Shown here one piece after another: positions 1-5,604 of a stretch of 10,344 nucleotides of DNA. The notes below the pieces were generated by a model. It worked only from the letters and a program-made list of their open reading frames with translations, was not told the origin of the DNA and did not search any database. The stretch is from the NCBI GenBank assembly GCA_040880365.1, contig JBBDIO010000300.1, positions 1 through 10,344 of the forward strand, written 5' to 3'. This stretch comes from JBBDIO01 sp040880365. GTDB taxonomy: Bacteria; Chloroflexota; Anaerolineae; Caldilineales; Caldilineaceae. The first letter of the stretch is position 1. The number at the start of each line of letters is the position of its first letter. Made by a program: the position numbers and the translations under genes.

Positions 1-742
1 GATTTTCTACCCAATAGGGCTGTAGCGCCGCAGAATATCCTGGTGGCGTTGGCACCCAAAGACCAGTTCCCACCGGCGCGGCATATGTATCCGAGAAATT
101 ACGCAAATACCCCTCATGCCCCCCATCCGTCATCGACCATGTGTAGATGGCATCGGCCATGGTCAAGCCCCAGGCCACAGACCGGCGATAAGTTGTGGCC
201 TCCACGTTGGCCTGGTAGCGTTCGGCAAAGCGTTGTTCAAGTGCATCAATGGCCTGTTGATTTTCGTCATTCGTCGTCGCGAAGAGCATGCGCATCATGG
301 ACGCCAGGGCAGCATTGGCCGCGCTGGGCCAATGGTAATCTGCCCAGCCGTGGGGGCGCGGCAGCCAGTATAATTTGTTGAGCTGGCCCGCCAGAGAGCG
401 ATAGCCGTCCATTCCCGGTTGCACCGTTTCATAGAGCGTCACACCCAGATAGCCGAAGGCGCGTGAAGCAACCGGCGGTGTAAATCCTGGCGTCTCGGTA
501 ACTAATTCCAGAGATAGCTCAAACCATGCAATGGCGACCTCTGAATCGTAGCCGGCCTTACCGGCTCCCTCTGGCGCAGTCGTGCGGCTCACCGCGACAG
601 CAGACAGGGAAGGGGCGTGCTGCGCTGCCGCTACGGGTGCAGCTTGCATGTTTAGCAAGCATCCCAGCAGCGCGAGCAACAGAAGAACGCGAGCCAAACC
701 AATATTTTTTGTACCGGATTTGATTACAAATAGGCGATTCAT
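1..742 (-). CDS. Secreted vanadium-dependent haloperoxidase-like protein, N-terminal part (runs off left edge)
   Basis: I translated this by hand from an ATG at 742; 247 codons are visible and no stop is reached before the window ends. A GAGAGG ribosome binding site lies about 8 nt upstream. Residues 1-15 are basic, 16-33 are hydrophobic, and AAPVAAA-Q near residue 40 suits signal-peptidase cleavage. LLGC at 25-28 could be a weak lipobox. From about residue 68 the protein matches the N-terminal helical region I know from bacterial proteins annotated as vanadium-dependent haloperoxidase/PAP2: WFELSLELV, then TPGFTPPVASRAFGYLG, LYE and PGM, later HWPSAANAAL, DGGHEGYLRNF and VPTPPG. The family oxidises halides with peroxide or acts as an acid phosphatase. 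The vanadate/phosphate-binding Lys/Arg/His residues lie in the missing C-terminal half, so activity cannot be judged. It starts 37 bp after the upstream gene's stop and is probably cotranscribed with it. Confidence 0.78.
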   Translation of the reverse strand, partial: MNRLFVIKSGTKNIGLARVLLLLALLGCLLNMQAAPVAAAQHAPSLSAVAVSRTTAPEGAGKAGYDSEVAIAWFELSLELVTETPGFTPPVASRAFGYLGVTLYETVQPGMDGYRSLAGQLNKLYWLPRPHGWADYHWPSAANAALASMMRMLFATTNDENQQAIDALEQRFAERYQANVEATTYRRSVAWGLTMADAIYTWSMTDGGHEGYLRNFSDTYAAPVGTGLWVPTPPGYSAALQPYWVEN

Positions 743-779
743 GAATTTATCCTCTCAATATTTTCTGTATATTCTGTGA

Positions 780-1340
780 TTAGACTGTGCTGCTTTGGGC
801 GACGCAGTCCTCGTTTTCCTGCAACAAATCCCCCTGGTGTTGTGCGACTGTTTCCCACAACTGCTGCAGATCTGTGTCACTATGCCCTGGAGGGTTATGC
901 GACTTTACATAGGCCAGGGGGATGCCCATCCCGCGCAAACGCTCATCTCGCGCTTGGGTCAGGTTCTGAAGCGATGGATGCAATCGCAACATTTCTTCGG
1001 CCACAAGTGTTAACAACTCGGCCGCAATGACTGTCTGCGCTTGCAGGCACACTTTGCGCTGGCTCGCATTCATCGCGGGCCATTCCTCTGCCCACGCCAG
1101 AGCCAGGTCAATCGCACTGTTGGAGGCGATACCGGCAATGTGTCGTTCCACAATGGGCAAGCCGCGGTTCAGCAAAAAATCCAGGTTGAAGAAATACTCG
1201 GCCCATTGCGGATTCAGGTCGAGAAAACGTGCGGCTGCATCTATTAGCACCCACCGCAGACTATGGCGATAGAGACTATGGCGATAGCCCACTGGCTGTG
1301 CACTCCCATACAATTGGTTTGATTTGTTATTGGTTTGCAA
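780..1340 (-). CDS. Hypothetical protein, 186 aa, mostly helical; TTG start
   Basis: I do not recognise this family. The frame is open from a TAA a few codons upstream, and the only usable starts are TTG at 1340 or the ATT just before it. GGAGG lies 11 nt before the TTG (8 nt before the ATT), which supports starting here. There is no signal peptide or membrane span, so it is probably cytoplasmic. The composition suggests an all-helical fold rich in Leu, Ala, Glu and Gln, with three tryptophans in the motifs LRW, LNPQWAEYFF and LALAWAEEW. Residues about 19-28 are an exact YRHSL duplication. The tail from about residue 140 is polar and acidic. It sits directly upstream of the haloperoxidase-like gene with a 37-bp gap, so a role linked to that protein is possible, but only position supports it. 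Confidence 0.6.
   Translation of the reverse strand: MQTNNKSNQLYGSAQPVGYRHSLYRHSLRWVLIDAAARFLDLNPQWAEYFFNLDFLLNRGLPIVERHIAGIASNSAIDLALAWAEEWPAMNASQRKVCLQAQTVIAAELLTLVAEEMLRLHPSLQNLTQARDERLRGMGIPLAYVKSHNPPGHSDTDLQQLWETVAQHQGDLLQENEDCVAQSSTV
1258..1287. repeat. Perfect 15-bp tandem duplication inside the 186-aa gene
   Basis: The 15-mer agactatggcgatag occurs twice with no spacer (1258-1272 and 1273-1287). It is in frame on the minus strand and encodes YRHSLYRHSL near the N-terminus. Because both copies are identical at DNA level it looks recent, consistent with replication slippage. Confidence 0.95.
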
Positions 1341-1385
1341 AATGACTTTCGCCTCCGTTTAGCTTGTAACTCTCTGCGTTGACTC

Positions 1386-1413
1386 GTCGGTGTCATCAAG
1401 GCGGGACACCGAC
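1386..1413 (-). repeat. 9-bp perfect inverted repeat in the MFS/hypothetical-gene gap
   Basis: GTCGGTGTC (1386-1394) and GACACCGAC (1405-1413) are perfect complements around a 10-nt loop. The element lies in the 209-bp gap after the MFS gene, about 45 nt before the TTG start of the next minus-strand gene. There is no T-run on either side, so it is not a typical intrinsic terminator. It could be an mRNA-stabilising or processing hairpin, a leader structure or an operator. The same gap also holds a weaker hairpin (CTTGC/GCAAG, 1441-1456), another (CGCCG/CGGCG, 1494-1510) and a 9-bp direct repeat ggcgtcttg (1472-1480 and 1507-1515). I see no gene in the gap. Confidence 0.6.
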
Positions 1414-1549
1414 CCTTTCACATCGTCGCGCCCTTGCTGTCTTGCGCTGCTGCAAGCAGTGTCGCGTGCAAGGCGTCTTGCTTGCGTCAGAATCGCCGTC
1501 ATAGCCGGCGTCTTGTAAGCAGTTGGCGCGCGTGGAGGACGATTTACCC

Positions 1550-2791
1550 TCAGGATGCCAATTGCGCCTGTTTGTCTTCCTGCCCGACTTGCCATGCCAG
1601 GTCAGGCTGCGGAGTGGGGATTTGACCTGTGTGCGCTTTCCCCACATGCAAGAAGAGCAGGAGCAAGGCGGCAAGCACCGGCAGAAACGTGCTCCAGAGC
1701 AAGGCTTGCGCCAGGCCCAACTGCTCGATGGCATAGCCGCTTCCGGCCAACCCCACCACGCCGCCGAGCCACTTCATACCCTCCAAGAGCGACAGGCTGC
1801 GGCTCAACACGCGGCCCGGCACCAGGTCACTCACCAGTGCCGCCGAGATGCCGCGCTCGGCTGCGACCAAGGCCAAGAGGACCGCCACCATGACGTAGTC
1901 TGTGACGGTATGCGCGTGGGCCGTGATGACCAATGCGGGCGCGCCGATCATGTAGAGTATCAGCAAGAGCAACCGCCGTCTGCCCCGATCTGACAGGCGA
2001 CCCAACAGTGGGTTGAATATCAGACCAAGGCCGGCCCCCAGTGCCGCGATGAGCGTGATCGTGGCGTTGGAAAATCCACTTGCTTCCATGCCGAGCGTAC
2101 GGCCCAGAAATCCTACGAAGCCGGCAATGGAAACGAGCAACGCCCCCACAAGCAGCAATAGGAATGGAATGACAAACAATGATCCCTCTGCGCCATTTTG
2201 CGCCCGACCGATCTGCGCTGCGGCCTCTGGTCGAGTCATTTGGGGAGGATTGGTTAAGAACGCGGCGATGAACAGTTGCGCAAACCAAAGGGAGCCGCCC
2301 AAAGTGAAGAGCCGGGTAAAGCCCCAATGGTCGACGATGAAGCCACTTGCGCCCCCCAGGAGACCGCCCAACGCGGCCGCCATGGCGAGGAGGCTGAAGG
2401 CGTGTCCGCGTTTATCTTTTTCCGCATACTCGCCCACAAGCGTCATGACCAAAGACACGCTCATTCCGCTGGCAAACCAACTGGCAACGCTAAGCAAAAT
2501 GAGTTGCCAGATCATGGTGGTTTGGCCCATGAGCAGGATAGCCACGCCACTACTCGCCCCCAAGGCCATCAGGAGTTGGCGAAAACGCCGCACCTTGGGC
2601 GCCAGCCAGCCACCCATTATGGTTCCGGTCGCCAGCGCCAAAAACAGCAAAGAGAGGTAGTTGCCCACGACCGCAGGTGATGCGTCCAGCCGCGCGGCAT
2701 AAATAGGGAGCAGGGGCACTACGCCAGAGCCGACCCACCACGGAATAAAGGTACACAAAAAAAGTATGAAAAATTGTCGTCGGTCCATCAT
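1550..2791 (-). CDS. MFS transporter, 12-TM efflux type
   Basis: This 413-aa protein has the length and hydrophobicity profile of a 12-helix major facilitator superfamily permease in the cytoplasmic membrane. TM1 covers about residues 7-30. A degenerate motif A follows TM2 (GGWLAPKVRRFRQ). The second-half copy is clear at residues 262-274, LLGRLSDRGRRRL, with the conserved Asp268 and the Arg cluster between TM8 and TM9. Glycine-rich helix stretches such as AAALGGLLGGASGFIVDHWG follow the usual TM5 pattern. The tail after about residue 385 is polar and hydrophilic. The overall look is drug or metabolite proton antiport; the substrate is not readable. The start is the first of two adjacent ATGs (2791, 2788), preceded by a weak AAAGAG. 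It probably exports or imports the compound handled by the neighbouring oxidase and haloperoxidase, an inference from context. Confidence 0.9.
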   Translation of the reverse strand: MMDRRQFFILFLCTFIPWWVGSGVVPLLPIYAARLDASPAVVGNYLSLLFLALATGTIMGGWLAPKVRRFRQLLMALGASSGVAILLMGQTTMIWQLILLSVASWFASGMSVSLVMTLVGEYAEKDKRGHAFSLLAMAAALGGLLGGASGFIVDHWGFTRLFTLGGSLWFAQLFIAAFLTNPPQMTRPEAAAQIGRAQNGAEGSLFVIPFLLLLVGALLVSIAGFVGFLGRTLGMEASGFSNATITLIAALGAGLGLIFNPLLGRLSDRGRRRLLLLILYMIGAPALVITAHAHTVTDYVMVAVLLALVAAERGISAALVSDLVPGRVLSRSLSLLEGMKWLGGVVGLAGSGYAIEQLGLAQALLWSTFLPVLAALLLLFLHVGKAHTGQIPTPQPDLAWQVGQEDKQAQLAS

Positions 2792-2814
2792 CTGCTCTTT
2801 CTATTCCGCCTATA

Positions 2815-2835
2815 CCGCGCAACGCTGCGGCGCGG
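2815..2835 (-). promoter_or_regulatory. Hairpin C just upstream of the MFS start
   Basis: CCGCGC (2815-2820) and GCGCGG (2830-2835) pair perfectly around 9 nt, about 24 nt before the MFS ATG on the minus strand. The right arm overlaps CGCGGATT (2831-2838), which can instead pair with AATCCGCG (2860-2867) in the terminator hairpin next door, so the two structures exclude each other. Confidence 0.5.
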
Positions 2836-2857
2836 ATTACTCAACTGGATCTCACAA

Positions 2858-2903
2858 AAAATCCGCGTTGCCGGGGCAACGTACCATCGGCAATGCGGAT
2901 TTT
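2858..2903 (-). terminator. Rho-independent terminator-like hairpin B between lipoprotein and MFS genes
   Basis: AAAATCCGCGTTGCC (2858-2872) and GGCAATGCGGATTTT (2889-2903) form a 15-bp stem with one G-U pair and a 16-nt loop. Read on the minus strand, the stem runs straight into TTTTTT and then GTG, the classic intrinsic terminator shape. It would stop transcripts leaving the lipoprotein gene before the MFS gene. One arm can also fold locally as GTTGCC/GGCAAC (2867-2880) or pair with 2831-2838, so termination may be conditional. On the plus strand only TTTTC follows, so activity is expected mainly on the minus strand. Confidence 0.75.
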
Positions 2904-2912
2904 CTTGCTGTA

Positions 2913-2953
2913 GCCTCTATCTCACTCATTGCAAGTCTGGGTGAGATAGAGGC
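2913..2953 (-). repeat. Hairpin A, 13-bp perfect inverted repeat after the lipoprotein stop
   Basis: GCCTCTATCTCAC (2913-2925) and GTGAGATAGAGGC (2941-2953) are perfect complements with a 15-nt loop. On the minus strand it begins about 13 nt after the lipoprotein stop codon and lies just before hairpin B. No T-run follows it. The 7-mer atctcac of one arm recurs at 2849-2855, giving an alternative pairing partner. Likely roles are 3'-end protection of the lipoprotein mRNA or part of a folded leader. Confidence 0.7.
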
Positions 2954-2966
2954 ACATCGGTCGAAT

Positions 2967-3680
2967 CTACTCAATCACAGCGAGTGGTGCTGCAAGGTGC
3001 ACATGACTGTTCAGCCCAAAATCGCCCGGATATGGGCCATAGGTATTGCCATCACTGTGATAGGCAATGGCAATGGTCGACACCGTTTCGGGGCTGCTAG
3101 GCGGCAGTGCGGCCAACTCTAACTCGAAGTGGGCATTACCTTCTGCATCGGCCATAAAGACATTCTCCGAGCCGTCGGCTGCGCCACAGGCTATGTCCAC
3201 GACCTCGATGTTGGGGGGGAAACTCACCCGCGAGCACCAGGCGGTATAGATGCCATTTGGCACCAACTTCTCAAACGTCAGCTCGATCTTGGCGCGTTCG
3301 CCGGTCACGGTATAGCTTCCATGTCCTGTTGCCGACAGCCATTCGCCCAACGTCATGCCCAGGGCCATGCCGTTCGCATAGGGCCCGAGGGGATTTTCGC
3401 CGGTGCCGAACAGGTCATGTTCCACCAGTTCGCCAGCGGCATAGATGGGCAGGCGCATCATGTCGGCTTCCTCACCGGGAATAATACGCTCGACTTGACC
3501 GGAACCCGCCACGCGTTCGATGAAGACGTCTTGCTCTGCCATACCAAGCGCCAGGTGGGTAAACGCTTCCAGCGCCATGACCTGTGGCTGAGGCTCAATT
3601 GCGACAATACCGGTACAGGCGCTGAGCATCGTGGCTACGAACAGGGCGACGAGCGCCCAAAGGCTAGACTTGTGATTCAT
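2967..3680 (-). CDS. Exported lipoprotein of unknown family, 237 aa
   Basis: The N-terminus is a textbook lipoprotein signal: MNHK, a hydrophobic stretch from residue 7 to 19, then the lipobox LSAC with Cys22 as the lipidated residue, so the mature protein of about 216 aa should be anchored outside the cytoplasm. AGGAG lies 8 nt before the ATG. The first part of the mature region is helical and contains a glycine-rich stretch, GTGENPLGPYANGMALG. From about residue 120 the sequence alternates like a beta-sandwich (YTVTGERAKIELTFEKL, later AHFELELAALP and TIAIAYHSDG). Cys149 and Cys165 could form a disulfide. The C-terminal HVHL lies near conserved-looking Tyr, Gly and Pro residues. I cannot assign a family. 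It lies between the oxidase and the transporter on the same strand, so it may bind or present a substrate at the envelope. Confidence 0.8.
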   Translation of the reverse strand: MNHKSSLWALVALFVATMLSACTGIVAIEPQPQVMALEAFTHLALGMAEQDVFIERVAGSGQVERIIPGEEADMMRLPIYAAGELVEHDLFGTGENPLGPYANGMALGMTLGEWLSATGHGSYTVTGERAKIELTFEKLVPNGIYTAWCSRVSFPPNIEVVDIACGAADGSENVFMADAEGNAHFELELAALPPSSPETVSTIAIAYHSDGNTYGPYPGDFGLNSHVHLAAPLAVIE

Positions 3681-3845
3681 TAGATTTCTCCTGTTTTTTC
3701 AATTTTTGTGAACACGATTAGATTCGTTGACGCAAGTAAAAGCAGGGACGGATTCCAAACGGTTGAGTGGGTCATGTCCCTAGGTTTACCTGCGGTAACT
3801 TCATGCAGATACCAATACACGAAACCATTTCCTTCTACTTCACAG

Positions 3846-5288
3846 TCAAAAATCGCGCCGTCTTCCGGTTGCAGATGCGGATGCAGCCGGCTCAATGTTT
3901 TGATTGCGACGGAAGAGATTCGCCGGGTCATACTTGCTTTTGATCTGGGCGAGCCGCACATAATTGTGGCGATACGCAGCTTGCACGCGGGCCTGGCCTT
4001 CGTTCTCCATCATCATGTTGACATAGGCTCCACCGGCCGAATAGGGATGTATGGCCTCCCAATAGGCGCGCGCCCACTCTGTCAACTGCTCTTTCTTGCC
4101 CGGATCGGGGTCTACGCCGACGATCACCATCCCCCACCTGGCATCGCGATAGGCCCAGGCAGTATCGGATGCGCCCACGCGCCCGGCCGCGCCGTCGATG
4201 GGATAGAGATGCATGGTAGACTGCGGCGTTGGCAAATGACTGCCAAACTTGATGTGCTGTTCAATGGCCGCGTCGGGAATCTCCTTGATGAAGTCTGCTT
4301 TCCAATACCATTGGTCCCCTGCCGGATAGCCGGCATCGAACATACTCTGCAAGGTGGGATAGGGCAGCGGCGCGATAAACTCGAAAATCAACGGCGCGAC
4401 GTGGCGCACCTGTGCAAACAATGCTTCGGCCTGCTCCTGTGGACCGGAATAACACCAGAAGACACCGCAGACATTTCTGTGATGAAGCTCTTCGGGAAAG
4501 GGGTCATTCGGCGGCACCACGAAGAAAGAGAAAAAGCCGTTGACTTCATCGGGCTGTGCCGGCAGAAAGTCGCGATACCACTGCATCACCCGCTTGGCGT
4601 CTTCGAGCGCCCAAAAGGTGAGCCCTAGCGTGACGGTACTAATCGGGTGCAGTTGAAACTGGAAAGCAGTGACCACACCAAAGTTGCCGCCGCCGCCGCG
4701 AATCGCCCAAAAGAGATCGGGGTGTTCGTCGGCGCTGGTCTGCACAATGCTGCCGTCTGCCAGCACAAGCTGGGCAGCGATCAGGTTATCGATGGTAAGC
4801 CCCAGGTGGCGAGTCAGATGCCCCAGGCCACCCCCCAAGGTCAATCCGCCAATCCCCGTCGTAGAGTTGATGCCGCTCGGCATTGCCAGGCCGAAGGCAT
4901 GGGTAGCATTGTCCATATCGGCCAGTGTTGCGCCTCCCTCTACCCATGCGGTGCGAGTCTCGGGATCGACCTGGACTTTGTTCATCAGCGACAGGTCGAT
5001 AACGAGGCCATCATCGAGGGTCCCCAAGCCGCCGCCGCTGTGCCCGCCGCCGCGCACGGCAAACTTTATCTGGTGATCGCGGGCAAAGTTGACAGCCCGC
5101 GCCACGTCGACCGTGTCGGCGCAACGCGCAATCAGCGCGGGGTACCGGTCAATCATGGCGTTGTAGACGGCGCGCACTTCGTCATAATTTGGGTCAGTGG
5201 GGTGTACCAATACTCCCTTGAAGTCGGCTTCAAGCGCCTGCACTGCCGGGTTATCCAGCGTAGCCATTCTTGGTATAACGTTTTGCAT
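3846..5288 (-). CDS. FAD-linked oxidase, berberine-bridge-enzyme-like (PCMH-type FAD domain + BBE C-terminus)
   Basis: A 480-aa flavoprotein oxidase. I start it at the ATG at 5288, not the longer open frame reaching 5372, because AAAGGA sits 6 nt before this ATG and the extra residues look non-coding. The FAD-binding half shows RGGGHSGGGLG, whose His83 is the expected covalent 8-alpha FAD attachment site. It is followed by TGIGGLTLGGGLGHLTRHLGLTIDNL and WAIRGGGGNFGVV. The C-terminal BBE motif is intact: YVNMMMENEG, then YVRLAQIKSKYDPANLFRRNQNI. At the position of the second (6-S-cysteinyl) anchor, GxCxxxG, this protein has GINSTTG with Asn141, so flavin should be attached only through His. 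The family oxidises alcohols, sugars or alkaloid-like substrates with O2; the substrate here is unknown. No signal peptide is seen. A 13-residue Ala/Ser/Arg tail follows the usual family end. It heads the minus-strand set and is divergent from the regulator gene. Confidence 0.92.
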   Translation of the reverse strand: MQNVIPRMATLDNPAVQALEADFKGVLVHPTDPNYDEVRAVYNAMIDRYPALIARCADTVDVARAVNFARDHQIKFAVRGGGHSGGGLGTLDDGLVIDLSLMNKVQVDPETRTAWVEGGATLADMDNATHAFGLAMPSGINSTTGIGGLTLGGGLGHLTRHLGLTIDNLIAAQLVLADGSIVQTSADEHPDLFWAIRGGGGNFGVVTAFQFQLHPISTVTLGLTFWALEDAKRVMQWYRDFLPAQPDEVNGFFSFFVVPPNDPFPEELHHRNVCGVFWCYSGPQEQAEALFAQVRHVAPLIFEFIAPLPYPTLQSMFDAGYPAGDQWYWKADFIKEIPDAAIEQHIKFGSHLPTPQSTMHLYPIDGAAGRVGASDTAWAYRDARWGMVIVGVDPDPGKKEQLTEWARAYWEAIHPYSAGGAYVNMMMENEGQARVQAAYRHNYVRLAQIKSKYDPANLFRRNQNIEPAASASATGRRRDF

Positions 5289-5364
5289 TTTTCGTCCTTT
5301 CAAAATTTTCCAATAGGAATTAGGCGGCCAACTGTTACTGGTTTTGCTATATGCCCAGACAGCT

Positions 5365-5384
5365 GTGAACAACTCTGTGTCAAC
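5365..5384 (-). promoter_or_regulatory. Imperfect dyad and TTGACA box upstream of the oxidase gene
   Basis: GTGAACAACTCTGTGTCAAC is an imperfect palindrome; 5 of 7 positions match between the outer arms GTGAACA and TGTCAAC. On the minus strand it contains a perfect TTGACA (5383 to 5378), but no good -10 box follows at 16-18 nt; the nearest AT-rich match is CATATAGC, too far or too close to fit. It could be an operator or part of an activator-dependent promoter about 90 bp before the oxidase start. Confidence 0.3.
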
Positions 5385-5521
5385 GTGGTTCAGCGTTGTC
5401 GGTGCGTTTGTTGTGCTGGATACGACTATAGCGGCGGCGGCGTCTCGGCTTCGTCATGCTGGGCGTCATACGACCGTCTCGGAGCGTGTTATTTTGAGAA
5501 TCTACATAATTCACGACCTCG

Positions 5522-5555
5522 AATAACCGATCTATTCCAATAACCGAGCTATACT
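5522..5555 (+). promoter_or_regulatory. Direct-repeat operator overlapping a -10 box for the regulator gene
   Basis: AATAACCGATCTAT (5522-5535) and AATAACCGAGCTAT (5539-5552) match at 13 of 14 positions with a 17-bp period. The second copy runs into TATACT (5550-5555), a good -10 box about 50 bp before the regulator start. No recognisable -35 lies at the matching distance; that place is occupied by the first repeat, as expected for an activator-dependent or autoregulated promoter. SARP-type regulators are known to bind direct repeats, usually with an 11- or 22-bp period, so the 17-bp period differs. Confidence 0.5.
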
Positions 5556-5604
5556 GTGGGGTAGGGTACACGGTGCTATTGATAGATCAGGAATGGGGTA
5601 CGGA

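Larger units (their letters stand above)
5289..5604. promoter_or_regulatory. Divergent intergenic control region between oxidase and regulator
   Basis: These 316 bp separate two divergent genes and contain no convincing ORF. They hold the oxidase ribosome binding site (5295-5300, minus), an imperfect dyad (5365-5384), a direct repeat with a -10 box (5522-5555), and short repeats: cgtctcgg at 5441-5448 and 5475-5482, and cgtcat at 5452-5457 and 5464-5469. A run of gcggcggcgg lies at about 5431-5440. Both divergent promoters must lie here if the genes are expressed independently. Confidence 0.7.

Noticed and set aside
2013..2660. 215-codon plus-strand open frame opposite the MFS gene
   Set aside because: Low-complexity Ala/Pro/Arg/Ser composition typical of antisense to a GC-rich membrane-protein gene.
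2815..2953. MITE or insertion-sequence remnant as the source of the inverted repeats
   Set aside because: The repeats are nested within one intergenic gap, with no flanking target duplication and no second copy elsewhere in the window; a terminator/leader explanation fits better, although a genome-wide search could reopen this.
3708..4628. 306-codon plus-strand open frame opposite the oxidase
   Set aside because: It is the antisense shadow of a gene with clear FAD and BBE motifs; it has no recognisable domain and no ribosome binding site.
5289..5372. N-terminal extension of the FAD oxidase to an upstream ATG at 5372
   Set aside because: The internal ATG at 5288 has AAAGGA 6 nt upstream, and the extra 28 residues do not resemble the family N-terminus and cross the promoter region.
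5431..5440. gcggcggcgg run as a microsatellite or CRISPR-like repeat
   Set aside because: It is only about three trinucleotide units in a GC-rich gap, with no spacer structure.
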